64,000 nt of DNA from Pogonophryne albipinna. Taxonomy: Eukaryota; Chordata; Actinopteri; Perciformes; Artedidraconidae. The position numbers and the translations under genes were made by a program. The notes below the pieces were generated by a model. It saw only the letters and a program-made list of their open reading frames with translations. It did not search any database and was not told the origin of the DNA. Positions within the stretch are counted from its first letter, which is position 1. Each line of letters opens with the position of its first letter. Below are positions 35,305-47,140 of this stretch, piece by piece. The stretch covers positions 20,019,139 to 20,083,138 of the forward strand of contig CM053248.1 of the NCBI GenBank assembly GCA_028583405.1. Reading direction: 5' to 3'.

Positions 35305-35500
35305 TGGGAGGCGTGTGGCGCAGTGGACTAGTGCATTAGTGTTGGGATCAGGGGGTCACAGGTTCAAACCACACTGCAGTCAGCATGTCGTTGTGTCCCT
35401 GAGACACTTCACCTCAAATTGCTCCTGTGGGGATTGTCCACAGTATTGAGTATGTAAGTCGCTTTGGATAAAAGCGTCTAACAAGTAACATATAGTGTAA
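35305..35500 (+). repeat. tRNA-derived SINE, second copy
   Basis: The head GCGTGTGGCGCAGTGG (A-box-like), then GGTTCAAACC (B-box-like), then a body and tail (GTCGCTTTGGATAAAAGCGT) like 6520-6720. The two copies have clearly diverged. Confidence 0.85.
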
Positions 35501-35599
35501 TGTACTAACAATGTGTAAGGTCTGTTAATCTACTGTGGGTATTGTCCACAGTAATGACTGTTACATGTCTAATATGTGTAATTGTAAGGCAATTACAGG

Positions 35600-35965
35600 T
35601 GCTCATTACATTACATTGCATTTAGCTGACACTTTTATCCAAAGCGACTTACAATAAGTGCATTCGACCAGGAAGATACAAACTTGAAGAAAACAGAATC
35701 ATATAAGTACATCAGGTTTCCTCGAGCTAAAACATTTCAAGTGCTACTCAACTGGCTGTAGATAAGCCAGTATATAAGTGCTTTGTTAGTAATTCTATCG
35801 CTCGAAGTGGAGTCGAAAGAGATGAGTTTTCAGTCTGCGCTGGAAGATGTGTAAGCTATCTGCTGTCCTGATTTCAATGGGGAGCTCATTCCACCATTTT
35901 GGAACCAGGATAGCAAACCCACGTGCTCAAAGCGCTTTAGAATTGCGCTCTAAAAAAAATGTAAT
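35600..35965 (-). repeat. Dispersed fish repeat with inverted SINE-like tail
   Basis: It opens with ttacattacattgcatttag and tttatccaaagcgacttac, the complement of the SINE 3' tail just upstream. This is followed by about 300 bp including gagctcattccaccattttg, wording common in fish repeats. It ends near an (att)n run at 35970-35995. Its class is not determined. Confidence 0.55.
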
Positions 35966-36321
35966 GCATTATTATTATTATTATTATTATTATTAATCAC
36001 TTCTAATATGCAGGCTTTGCTGCAGTAGGCCTACTAAATATTTGAGAAACAATGCACGGTAGTGATAGTCTTGGAAGCTGCAAAACATTAACATGATGAA
36101 AAAAAGGGTCAAATCATATGTGAAAAACATTGCTCATTATTATGTTATTGCCTTCAAAGTAAATGTTTGTGTACAGTTTACGCTCTCATGAACCGTATTT
36201 TTAGCTGGCGATGATAAATCCACTGCATACTACCTACCCAGCACCAAATGTTAGACATACAAAAAAAGAATAGCTGGTCATCATGAGCATTTACCAGCTG
36301 AAGACTATACTTAGGATCTTT

Positions 36322-36655
36322 ATCCGGCATTGGCTCAGTCAGTAGGGGGCTTGGACTATGAGCCGTAGGGTCTCCGGTTCAAGTCCCCGACCAGACCTAA
36401 ATATGGAGTGTATACAGTATTTCTACTTGGAGAGGTCCCAGTTCACCTCCTGCCCTGCCGTGGTGCCCTTGAGCAAGGCACCGGACATCCCCCTTCCCCC
36501 CTCACTCCCATTGCTCCCCGGGCGCTGTACAATAGCTGCCCACTGCTCCTAGTACTAGACTCCTGGTACTAGGATGGGTTAAAAGCAGAGAACACATTTC
36601 ACTGTGTGTGCTGTGTGTTCTGCATGTGTGACCATTAAAGAGGGTTTCATCCCTC
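36322..36655 (+). repeat. tRNA-derived SINE of a second family
   Basis: The head GGCATTGGCTCAGTCAGTAG and GGTTCAAGTCCCCGACC form A- and B-box-like segments. The body contains cctgccctgccgtggtgccc, and the 3' part has ggttaaaagcagagaacaca and tttcactgtgtgtgctgtgt, typical of a V-SINE-like fish family. Confidence 0.75.
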
Positions 36656-36659
36656 CCAA

Positions 36660-37780
36660 TTCTATTCTATATTTATAAAGGAAACCAAATTTAAAAACAA
36701 AGCCATAAAGAAGGTGAACGCAGTCTGATTCCTCCCTGTTGTGGAAAGCAGAGACCATCTGTATAATGATAGTACGTGTCAAATGAATTGTTATACTTGT
36801 GGCCATCACTAATAATGACATTGTACTCTTAAATCAAATTAATGTCAAGAGAGACCTGCCAATGTTGTCATCTACTTTAAATGGATTGATTCGCTCTCTG
36901 TATGGATGTCTGTCCTTGAGATCTATGGAAAAAATGGCAAAACACCACATAACGGAATTCCGGAAGTGTTTTGCCAGTATATTTGAAATGACTAGGTTAG
37001 CTACGTTAGCTAGCTAGCTTACAGCATATCTGTAATAAGATTGGAAGGAATCATGCAATCACACATTTTAGATTAGCCAATAAAATGTACATTTTAGGCA
37101 AGTTATAATCCCTGAGCGCCAACAAGCGCTCTGGTCCCAGTGCAGCACGTTTGTCATAATGTGTGTGTTTTGGGCTGTTGAAGAGCGATTGCCCGTGTCG
37201 GCCAACGTAGCGAAACCACGGGATGGCATGCTAGGTATTGCTTGCTCCCTTTTGCTCACTGCAGTACATTCAAGAACCGGAAAGAAAATATTTATCGCAA
37301 TATATTTCAACAATCCAATCGCCCTCACCCTTGCAGTGTACTGCCCAAGGTCCCAGGAAGCGCTGTGTCAAGTGTGAGTTGTTTTTTGATGAGCAGTTAT
37401 TGAGAAAGCTGCATCCAGAAATACAGGAGGCCAAGCACTAAGCCTGCTCCCCGATAACCACGCAATTCACGAGTTGATGTTTAATTTCCCATATCTGATG
37501 AACTTCTTAAATAACTCTCTCTGTGTGGTTGGTGCACAGCTCCTTTTGTAACCTACAGCAAGGAGATAATGCCTGACATGGTGCATGTTGTGGGTTCCTC
37601 TTCCTGTATAATCAGAGTAAGAGCTTGGCAGCTCTACAGATAAGTTTGGAGGACAGACAATGCTCCAGAATGACAATGAGGTAGCTACAGCGAGCCACAG
37701 CTGGATGTGACAGAGAGAGATGAATGAGGCCAGAGAGGGTGAGATCAAACCCCTTCAGCACACCTGCTCACACAACCCAG
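36660..37780. other. Mostly non-coding stretch, one unassigned short frame
   Basis: The plus frame 37238-37441 ends KRCVKCELFFDEQLLRKLHP and has a plausible splice acceptor (cacccttgcag) at about 37325-37335. Nothing upstream supports a gene. Small tandem gttagctagcta occurs near 37000. Confidence 0.35.
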
Positions 37781-37784
37781 TCTC

Positions 37785-37905
37785 ACGGCATTTCGTGTTC
37801 ACCAACACGATTTTTAATCTATTGATTCGTGTTCACCAACATGATTTTCCCCTTTTTTTCGTGTTGCACAGCACGATTTTAAAAGCAATGTATTTCTACT
37901 GGTAA
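37785..37905. repeat. Tandem hairpin repeat, CGTGTTcaccAACACG type
   Basis: Three diverged units: cgtgttcaccaacacgattt, cgtgttcaccaacatgattt and cgtgttgcacagcacgattt. The first is a perfect 6-bp-stem hairpin. The block sits directly upstream of the 1.4-kb repeat at 37907. Confidence 0.7.
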
Positions 37906-37906
37906 T

Positions 37907-39293
37907 GACGCTCATGGAAGCACGGCATTCGTTTGTGTCGGCTGCCCTTAAAGGCAATGTGAGCGTCCATTCTCATTGGATAACGGATAATTGTACACCC
38001 GGAAGTAAGTATTACAGTGATATCTGCACTACTCATCGACTAAAAAACACCAGATTATCCTTGTTAATTACACAACATTGATTGGTTTAAATTGTGTGCA
38101 ATGCTTTTGTATGTTTCCCCTTCGATTCGGAGAAACAAATATTTTTTCGGAGTAAAGGATGGCAGAAAACACCACACTACCCAGAATCCCCAGCTATCGT
38201 TTGGACTACACCATGTGCTCTGTTTGACAAACCCCGTTTTTTTTCACCATTCATTCCAATGGCTGGCGTCTGTCAAGTGATCTTCAAATTTCTCCCTGCA
38301 GAAAAAAAAAACATGGCCGAACTTCATTTTATTCTCGGTGGAAAATGCCTATTTTAAAAGTTAGTTTGGCCATTAAAATGCGTTTTGATGTCATTTGATG
38401 CGAGAAATATGAGTTGTTATTTCAGATTATGTGTGCAGTGGATGTACATGATCTTTAGTTTGCTAGTTATTACGAAGATTACTTCAGGAAATTGCGTCCA
38501 TAGAACGTTTTCATTGTTACCAAGGTGGTTGCTAGGGACGCTGCTATCGATATTATTTCTGTTATGTTGTGTAACTGTTTAATGGTGTTATCTTTATTGC
38601 TACCCCCTTCCCCGTCAATGTATAGTGTTGGTCCACAGCGCAAACATATTAGTTTAACAAAATCCGCATCTAAAGATAGCCTACGTTATTTTCCCCTGAG
38701 CAATTCCAGTCTCACATCTCAGAGCACATCGTCATTAACAAATATCGGAAACAGAGCGAAAACATTTAAAAAAAAAAAAAAACTTTATTCCGAGTGTGCT
38801 TGCTTTTCTCTTTGAAAGTCATCACATACCGGCATTGTAATACACGGTTCGGCTGAATTAAATATTACATATCTGCCGTAGTTCTGTATTTATAGAGCCC
38901 TGATGAGAAGACTTCTAGACAAACATGAGGAACTGAAAACGTGACGTGGATCATAAATATATCAGCCATTAAACAACATCTTACATTTCTTTTCACACAA
39001 TACGTCTCCTTGCAGTATCAACACTAATTCGGCTGACTTTTATATTTGATCCAATTGGTAGATAGGCTGTATTTACACCATAAAGGTGCACAGCTGATAT
39101 AAAGGGACACCTAGTGGTTAAAGCATGTTATTGAATTTCATTATTTTTATTATTAGATATTAATAGGATCCCTATAAAGTATATTCATTACTCGTTATTC
39201 TCTACTAATAGTTCATTAAAGACTGTATATAATGACTATTTTGCACATCCCTTTCAAGATTTCAAGATTTTCTAAGGTTTATTGACATAAAGT
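37907..39293 (+). repeat. 1.4-kb dispersed repeat, uninterrupted copy
   Basis: It is nearly identical to 52029-52410 plus 54339-55362. It starts gacgctcatggaagcacggc and ends aggtttattgacata. It shows the uninterrupted sequence cattccaatggctggcgt, at which the LINE is inserted in the other copy. Its first ~330 bp recur inverted and truncated at 56285-56662. Short frames shared by copies carry small indels, so coding is not supported. Confidence 0.85.
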
Positions 39294-39930
39294 AGTGCTG
39301 AACACGTCACATCACATGAACGTGCCGGGCGGCGCGGTCCCGTGGGTTAGATGCACATTCATAATGCAGAGGGAAATAACTCTCAGAATAACGTTATTAG
39401 CACATTTTTACAACTTGAGGAACGAATGTTTTTAATAAGGGCTATACAAGTGTTCATACAGGGTAGTTTATTTAGTTTAAAAAAAATTATCCAACGATTT
39501 ACAGACCACTCTTTCCCCATGTAAGTCAATGGGAAAAGGTGTTTCTGGGCCTGGCAACCAAACGAAAGTGTAGTACCGCCGTTTGGCCACCACGAATATT
39601 TTCATCTGAGTCCGGCGCACTTCCTGGGGGCTTGGGTGAGCTGCTCCCTAAAGGGGGCGTGGCCTAATGTTTAAAATGAGGGAAATGTTTGGTTCAGTTG
39701 TTGAGGTTAGGCTGCAAGTGAGTTGCAATTTGGATGTTTTCTCATAGAGTGGTGGAATTATGTGGGTTTTTTTTTATTGAAAGTTAGCTTGGCAAGTGTT
39801 CCCTTCAAGAAGAAGCTTTTGATTTTCTTTTGGGGAGTTTGGGATTGGTCAAATTCAGGATGTTTGTTTTTAAATCTGTTCTCACTGAGTCTGTATTTGT
39901 TCACGGTAGAGCTTCTCGAGGGCCAGATAG
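39294..39930. other. Non-coding stretch with old repeat wording
   Basis: The segment 39510-39635 (gtaagtcaatgggaaaaggt ... gccgtttggccaccacgaat ... cacttcctggg) is loosely similar to 3905-4015 and 34868-34915, indicating an old, unnamed dispersed repeat. Confidence 0.4.
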
Positions 39931-40865
39931 TAGTGATGGCGAGATGAAGCCTTATGAAGCTTTGAAGCTTTCCAGCCAATTGGTTCGCAAAAGGGTTCAT
40001 CTCATGAGGCTTCATCATGGGCTTCATTTGAACACAAACCCCCCTGTTGGTCAAAGTGTGTAAAACAGGCAGATTCGACATCTCAACAGTGTGCTCTCTC
40101 ATACCGAGTTCCCAATGAGTAAAGCCTTAGAATAACTCTAAACAACGAACATTAAATCATATTTTCATGTCAACAATATTGTTTTTATTCCAGTTGAATG
40201 ATTGTTATTGAAAAGCCTAAGGAGGCTGGTAAACATTGCAAAGAGGGATTTGTATTCCTTCATAAACGTAACCATGTTGTAGCCTGAGAAAGGCTTAACC
40301 ATATCAAAGAATACATTTATTAACTACATTATCTCATTTAGCTGTAGCTTTTATAAACAACAAAAAATACGTAGGCCTATTGACCAGTTGTTGAACCAGG
40401 GACCCTGCGGTCGTGAGTCAACTGCTTTCCAGCTGAGCCACAGCCCACACACTGAATCTCCCTGAAAACACTGCACGATATTTATTCCTGTATTTATTCA
40501 TTTATTTATTCCTACATTTATTTATGCTTGTATCTATTTATACTTATGACATGTTCCGACCTCTATATAAGTGAGGGTCTGAGCTCTCTTAATTCCATCG
40601 TGTCACCGGGCCCGGGTACAGGAGGGGTAATATGGTTGTTCTTATTATACATCCATGGGTATTATGAGCTTGTGGTTCAACGGTTCAATCGATCTGAATC
40701 GCTTCCTGAAGCAGTCACGTGGTATCGACAGGCAGCGAGGCTTCCTTTGTCATCGATGACGTCACTGGCCCAAAACGATACAAGCCTCGATACATGCTTC
40801 ACAAAAAGCTTCGGGGATTACTCAACACACGCTCCGAAGCCTCGGCGCAATACGTAACATCACTA
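39931..40865. mobile_element. hAT-type element, TAGTGATGG ends
   Basis: The left end TAGTGATGGCGAGATGAAGCC and the right end CGTAACATCACTA are short inverted repeats. The flanks ccagatag (39923-39930) and ccggatag (40866-40873) form an 8-bp TSD with one mismatch. Subterminal GAAGCTT and GAAGCCTC motifs occur on both sides. A tRNA-like SINE head remnant lies inside at 40381-40447. Confidence 0.75.
40381..40447 (-). repeat. tRNA-like SINE head remnant
   Basis: The minus strand reads TGGGCTGTGGCTCAGCTGG (A-box-like) and CCTGGTTCAACAACTGG (B-box-like) about 45 bp apart. There is no acceptor-stem pairing or CCA context for a functional tRNA. Confidence 0.5.
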
Positions 40866-40959
40866 CCGGATAGCACTGCATTTTGCCTTGTGCTTTTGTT
40901 TGTGTGTTTCAATTGGTGATATAGTTTGGTTTCTGGTGTTTTATAATGTGGTTTACTTT

Positions 40960-41040
40960 CAACTGGGAGAAGGCCCAACCCTTCACTAAGACAAATAATT
41001 TCAACTGGGAAGAGGGCCCAACCCTTCCCTACCATAGAGA
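40960..41040. repeat. Direct duplication of about 40 bp
   Basis: TTTCAACTGGGAGAAGGCCC at about 40962 recurs as tttcaactgggaagagggcc at about 41000, both followed by aacccttc. Confidence 0.8.
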
Positions 41041-41189
41041 ATAATTGGTCCTATGGACGGATTCCAGTTATTTAAACCAGATTTGAATGTAAATTTGACT
41101 TTTCATTGAGTAGAATGCCCTTTGTGCTTTCTCTCAGTTCATTTATTGCTAGGTTAAAACTCCCAGTGGAACTTATTTCAAGCCTAGAT

Positions 41190-42000
41190 TGTTTTATTCT
41201 GTACCGTTTTCTATTTTAAGAGTTCCTAATGTGAAGGTATTTTTGAACTGGATCTATTTGGAAGATCATTGTCTTTGTCTTCATGTTTACTACCAGGGCC
41301 CAGGTCTGGCAGTACTGTTGCAGCAGGTCTGCTGTAATCATAGTTCTGTAAGAAACAGCAATCTGCATCTGCCTAGTGCAGGAGTTTGATTTCTGAGTCA
41401 TCTAGAGTGAGGCCAGGTTCTTCAGAAGTCTCTAGGATAGTGGCTAATTAATTGAAATGGATGTTAAATAGAATTGGACTCGTACAACAGCCATGTCTCA
41501 CTCCACGCTTCTGAGAGAAAAATGTTGTTCTTTTGTTGCCAATTCTTTATAGCGCACTTATTGCTTGTGTACATTGATTTAATTATGTCATGTTTTACCC
41601 CCTACACCTGATTCAATCACTTTGTAAAAAAGACCATTGTGCCAAATAGAATGGAAAGCCTTTTTGAAATCTATGATGCATGCAAATATCTGGTCATTGT
41701 GTTGGCACATGTCATGTGTTTGTTAATTAAGGTGTGTAAGGTGTAAATATGATCTGAAGTGTGGTATAAATCCAATTTGACTTTTACTCAAGACCTTGTG
41801 TTTGGTGTATGAGTCTGGAATAATACATTTATAACAAAAAGTGGGCAGTGAAGTCCTTGCATGATTCAGTATTTTGTAAATAAAGATGGTGAAATCTGAG
41901 CTTTTTAGCATCAAAATGAGCTTTGGCCAAGTATGTGAACACATTTAAGGAATTTGCCATACCAGTGACATCTTTTAAAATCTATAATGAAACCCAATTT
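41190..42000 (-). pseudogene. Decayed LINE reverse transcriptase
   Basis: Minus-strand fragments in shifting frames resemble a LINE RT in order. About 41770-41800 reads LSKSQIGFIPHFR-like text (fingers). About 41650-41680 has a 'F.IDFKKAF'-like stretch with decay. About 41455-41520 gives a degenerate 'R.GC..SP.LFNI' motif. About 41216-41320 carries LLQQYCQTWALVVNMKTKT with IFQ after it. Stops and frameshifts abound. The clade differs from the L2-like copies elsewhere in the window. Confidence 0.6.
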
Positions 42001-42264
42001 CCCCCGGTATTAAAAAAAGTATTCTGATTGTGAATTAAAGTCTTCAACCATTTGCCTGAACTTAAATCATTTGAAAATGAACATGTCAATGAAATGCATC
42101 AATTCAAAGCCTACATTGTGTTTTTCTGTGTCCGCCAATGTGTTTTCTGCTGAGGACAGATGATTTGTGCTGTGGCATTGACCCCCCGTCTCACCTCTAT
42201 AACTCTCAGCTTCAACACAACAATCCACTCAAATGAAACCCCTTTTCTTTATTATACTCTCTCT

Positions 42265-43415
42265 CAGGGACGTGCACAGACACTTGGAGGGGCTATTGCT
42301 CTAAACTGGAAAAAGGGCCTCCCCCCGAAAAAAAAAATAAGACCAAAACGATTATTACATTAACTAATTTGAACAGTAATTCACATCATCTCATAACAAA
42401 ATAAGCCAAGGTGCATTCGGTGACTTGATTTAAAAAAAAATGAAAACCAGGGACATGTTTTGCGGTCCATATCTCATTAAAATATCTAATGTTAGAAACT
42501 ATTAAAGAATGGGGACAATCAATGTAGTTTGACCATTGCAGACATACTGATAAAATAGGGCTTCTATAATTACCTTAAATAAACAAACTAATTAATGAAA
42601 CCAGTTCAATACGCATTATTCTTATTCTTTATGAGCGCAGTAATGTGTAAGGTATCGAATTACTTATTTAGTATTCCATAACTTAACAACAGAGATGGTC
42701 AAATTAAAGTAGAGACATGGCAGAAATCCTACAATGAAGCGGGCAGTGAAGTGTTCTCTGAGAGAGGGCAATCGAGAGAAGAGAGCGAGCGGCCCCGTCG
42801 AGGGAGTTTGCATGAGAGCAATTACATGTAAGAAGGAGAAGAAGTAGTAGAAGAAAAATGAAGCTGGTGTGTTTCCCGGAGCGAGACACTACAATACTAA
42901 TTGTGGGGGCTTATCATGTTGATTTGACCACAACAGAAAGAAAAAAAAACCTCTCGCCCTCTCCAGAGGAGCAGGTCAGCCAAAAAGGGGAAACTGTCAG
43001 GGTTGAGAGCGAAGCAGGCAGGACCCAAATGCAGATAAACAGAAAATACCTTTATTTCAAGGCTTAAAGACCGAGCAAAACAGAACTCTTCCCCGTGAAC
43101 AACGTCAAACTACAACAAGGAACTAACCAAGACTAACAGAAAACACAGAACCTAAATGCACACATGACTAATCAAACAAACAAGAGACAGGTGAGGAGGG
43201 AGGAGAAAACACAAGGGCACCAGGTGAACACAATCGGGTAATCAGGGAGGGAAAACAGACAGAAACCAACAGGCAAAACAGGAGGTGAACACTTTTACAA
43301 AATAAAACAGGAAACCAAAGACAGAAAAAGACAAGACAAAACACAACACAGACAGATCGTAACAGAAACGGGCCGTTGCCCGGGTAACAATAGCCCGTAC
43401 CTGTGCACGTCCCTG
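42265..43415. mobile_element. hAT-type element containing a solo LTR
   Basis: The ends CAGGGACGTGCACAG and CTGTGCACGTCCCTG are perfect 15-bp inverted repeats. The TSD ctctctct lies at 42257-42264 and 43416-43423 (low complexity, so slightly less secure alone). It is non-coding and is interrupted by the solo LTR at 42995-43364. Confidence 0.85.
42995..43364 (-). mobile_element. Solo LTR
   Basis: The minus strand begins TGTTACGATCTG and ends CAACCCTGACA. The perfect 5-bp TSD gaaac flanks it (42990-42994 and 43365-43369). It is 370 bp long. The minus-strand frame at 43168-43572 runs across its edge and is not a gene. Confidence 0.9.
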
Positions 43416-43423
43416 CTCTCTCT

Positions 43424-44981
43424 GAATTTAATTGATTGGGTTTATTTTGGTCACTGGAAGGAAACGTATACAAAGAGTCTAGATGGATGGACTTGACCTG
43501 ATCCCACATAAATGCCTGTCGCTTGATTGAACAAAAATATAAATAAAACCTGAAGGAATCAAGGAAAACCAAGGAAATCCATTTAAATACCCATAAATAA
43601 CAAGAGTACTAACAGAAATGCTAGACATTTTTTGTATTTCTTACATCCGACACATCACATAGGTGCATTACTCTAATAAACAAAGGTAAATAAATTATTT
43701 AGTTTGGCAGACTTGTACAAAACAGTTTTCCCGTGATAAATTAACCAATGGCCTTTTAATCTTTCCCTTATTTCTTCCATCATGAAGCCCATTCACTATT
43801 CTGATGAATTTCACCCATATCAGCCGGCCGTTTAAAAGTGCATATCTAATTAAGGCATTGTGCCTGTCGAATAATCTTTTCAGTAATTGCCCCTGTGCTC
43901 TCCTCAGCTTAAGTGGTGTATGTAGGTCAGAGCAGCAGTGAACCCTGGTGTGAAGTGCCTCGTGGTTTCTGGTTGTATTGGCGCCTTTCTGATCATACAG
44001 TGTTTCCCTAGATCGTTTCGCCTCTCTGTTTCAGTTTCTCCACACCAGTCGACAGCAACAGGCTTTAATGGGCTCTGGTTTTAATAACGTGCATCTACAA
44101 AGCACTCTGCTGTGCAAGGGATGTGATAACATGTGGAGCATTGCAGTCCTCTGAGGTACGCTACAGGCTTGTTTGCTCTTATTTTAAGAGCTGTAATCAA
44201 CTATACGATACACTATTAAAAATGTATGCAATGCAACAGCACACAAATTCATACGATGGGTTTCTCCCCCTCCTTCCCATGGGACCAGGTGTGAAGAGAG
44301 GTAAATTGAAAGGTCCCAGGCAATCATCCACTCTGCTCAGTCAGCTGGGGAATTCAGTTTTGGCCAGGATGACGAACCGCCAGCCTAACTAATTCAGCTC
44401 AGCCTGCCAGGCCTTTACTGTAGCTATAATACCCCCCGCCGCTCACATACATGGTGAAATGTGATTGACTTCGCTCCTCACAGCGCCAGCCTGCGCTGCT
44501 GCACGTGGCTGCTGCACATGGCTGTCAAAAGCACTTTTGTTTAATCACATTTGATTGATTAAAATTGAGCAATAGGATTCTGCTGAATTACTCTTGTTTA
44601 CTTCTGCTTAATTTTCTGCATCATCCTTGAAATGTGAAAAATGAGAAATGTAACTTAAATGTTCAACAAGTTGCCGTTTTAAGTTAGCCACAAATATGAA
44701 GTCAGTAATTAAAATATCTTCCCGAACAATTCTTTGGCTATTAACTGTTGCTATATCTGTCAAGTTCTACACACCATCAAAGCACAAAGGCAGCTTATAA
44801 TGATGCCAGTATCCAGTGGAAATGTATATTAATTAAAAAAATGTAAAATTTATTAAGCTCTTAAACTGCTTTATGAAAATGTCCATTCTCTGTTAAATAT
44901 ATGTTGAAACTTAGTTTGCAGAAGTAAACAACTTCAGGGTTCACATGAGACGCTCACCCTACAAGATCAGGCAGCTCCATT
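43424..44981. other. Non-coding stretch, nothing recognised
   Basis: Unique-looking sequence with short frames only (for example 44123-44392). Nothing could be supported. Confidence 0.5.
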
Positions 44982-45263
44982 GTGCTGGGCAGTGGTGAGC
45001 CGTGACTTTTATACCTAGGCCCTCTGCCCTTCCCTCGAAAAAAAAGAAGAGTTATTACGTCACAGCCTATACTTCAGCGGAATATCAAAACAGCGGCCCG
45101 GGGTGCAAAATGCATCAATGACAGCGACCCTCTACCACACAAAACAACACCATTTATATAAACACCTATCATGACAGGGCACCCACAGCCAAGTAACAAT
45201 TACAAATGAATTAAGTCGGCACGGCGGCCCACGTTGAAAATGACTTAGGCCTACCTTTGATGA

Positions 45264-45440
45264 TCAAATCACTGAAACACAAAGTCCATCCTCCTGTCCT
45301 TTTGGATGAAGCACTTGATGGCGGGTCATGCAGCTGATACTTTGCCACTCCAGTTTATCATTGTAATTCAATCTTGAAAATGACTCGGTTAATAATTTCG
45401 CAACGATGTCATCACTGAAGTGAGCCATCATGAACGAACT
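45264..45440 (-). pseudogene. Possible N-terminal remnant of the outer hAT transposase
   Basis: The minus frame has MMAHFSDDIVAKLLTESFSR followed by LNYNDKLEW, and one frame over just downstream comes IIKGRP. Fish hAT/ZMYM-like transposases often have an N-terminal 'FS...EK' helix followed by 'KGRP.P'. The resemblance is by recall, the frame is broken between the two parts, and the gene is otherwise absent. Confidence 0.3.
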
Positions 45441-45479
45441 TATGCTAATCATAAATCTATCGATCATAAATCTATCGTT

Positions 45480-45676
45480 TAGATTTATGATTCGAAAATA
45501 ATAAAAGTAGGGTAGACATGTGGATATTATCCGGCTGAACAAAACGTGCATTTATCTAACAGGTTCGTTTTCCACAGACCTTATTTCCAGCTATTTTCCA
45601 AAATCCTATGGAGAAATCCCATTGCTTTCTGTCGAGCGCAGCTTACTTCCGGGTTTTAGGACGCGTCACTGCACCA
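45480..45676. mobile_element. Partial MITE related to the THAP/YqaJ transposon
   Basis: It closely matches, inverted, the left ~190 bp of the MITE at 645-883 and also the right end of 45802-50234 (shared tagggtagacatgtgg and GGACGCGTCACTGCACC). The opposite terminus is missing. It lies just 125 bp outside the full-size relative. Confidence 0.75.
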
Positions 45677-46354
45677 CTTGCATAGACCTCACAGCGGGCG
45701 GAACTTGTCATAAAGTCCCCGAAAATAAAGCCCGCCCATTTAGAGGGAAGATATGATTGGTCAATTGTACTGTCATTTGACATTACTCTCTCATTGAGTT
45801 ACTATAGAGAACCGCAGTGACGCGTCGTAAAACCCGGAAGTAAGTTAGCATTTTTAGCACTTCCGGTTCCTTCGTCAAAAAGCAATGCATTTTCTCCATA
45901 GGGTTTTGGAAAATAGCTCGAAATAAGGTCTGTGGTTGACACAAATTTAAGAGATAAATCACGTTTTGTGTTCTACGACATTAAATACATCAGCAGTGAC
46001 CCCACTGGTGATTTTTGAAGAGTTTACGTGTCTGAAAAACGATGGTTGTTACCGAGTGGCTGAATAGGACTACAGAAATTGTCGAGGCCGTTGTACGTCA
46101 TTACGCCTACCACATAAACACTCCCGCTAAGTTTGTTTTCCCCTGTGTTCTGCTTGAAAGCAAGTACCTGCCTATCTTTAGTATCTGTATATCTATATCT
46201 GACCATTAGAATCTGTATTTTTGAAATTGTCGTTTTTAACACCGTAGTTTTACAAATTATAGAATAATTAATTACCAGTGTTTTCCAAGTTTACTCGGCA
46301 GTTCGTTTCGTTAGCTAACGTTAGCTAAAGCTAGTGCTACTAGTTAGCTACGCA

Positions 46355-46467
46355 ATGGTTTGTTGCTTTGCTCCGGGTTGCAGCCACAGGTCTTCGCATG
46401 AAACGTGCTCGTTCTATCGTTTCCCGGCCAATGTTTTCCAAAGGAGAGTCTGGATTCGTGCTATGAG
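46355..46467 (+). CDS. THAP zinc-finger exon 1 (transposon-encoded)
   Basis: It starts at ATG 46355 with MVCCFAPGCSHRSSH, then CSFYRFP and a RRVWIRAMR segment. This is the THAP domain order: the N-terminal C-x4-C, a 'hhRFP' block, then W within 'W...I'. THAP is a C2CH zinc-binding DNA-recognition domain used by several transposases. The exon ends at a good donor, AG|GTAAGC, at 46467 in phase 2. Upstream lies ttagctaacgttagctaaag sequence without a TATA box. The second half of the THAP domain (the C-x2-H pair) should follow in later exons but is not found intact, so the product is incomplete. Confidence 0.7.
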
Positions 46468-47140
46468 GTAAGCTGACGTTACATTTTTGTCCATGTCACG
46501 GTGAAATGTAAATGATGGGTAGTGACTGTATCGCCGTTTTAGAGATGGCGCTGCTGAAAAGACCGCAACATAAGTAAAGATAATGAATACATCCTATTAA
46601 AACCTGTGTGGCTTATATGATAAGTCTAATTAGTACAAGCAGCATAACGTTTCACCATGTGACTAAAGATTGTAGTCAGGGAAATCAGTTTGACATATTG
46701 AACTAATAACAAATCACCTCTGGCTGGCAGAGAACTCTCTGCTCCATAGCTTCTCTTGGACGTAAAATCACATGTACATTTTACATTTATATTCAATTTA
46801 ATATTCCATCCCTCACATACTTTTGTATATATAATAACTTATATTTTGTTTTTCTTGTTATGCTGCTGCAACACAAACATTTCCCAAATTGGGATCAATA
46901 CAGTACTATTATAATTAGTGTAGCAGCTGACACCTATTTTCAATATGGATTAATCTACCATTTATTTCTTTAGTTCAATTTTCATCTATAAAAATGTCAA
47001 AATAGTGAAAATGTTCACAAGACAAAGTGCAAGGTTATATCTTTAGATGTTTTGTTTTAGCCTATGTACTGTATGTCTTAATGCTCTTATATGTGACGGC
47101 GTGACTTCCATGAAACTAATATTTTATATCTTCCCAACAG

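Noticed and set aside
38094..38357. Short frame MCNAFV...FDSEKQIFF present in three repeat copies
   Set aside because: Presence in copies follows from the repeat itself. The copy at 52.2 kb carries a 2-bp deletion in it and the surroundings lack gene structure.
43168..43572. 134-codon minus-strand frame
   Set aside because: Crosses the boundary of the solo LTR and the hAT end; hydrophobic low-complexity translation of LTR sequence.
43424..44981. Possible host gene or exon in unique sequence
   Set aside because: No frame over 90 codons with motifs and no coherent splice sites were found. The same holds for 25508-28557 and 29830-31995.
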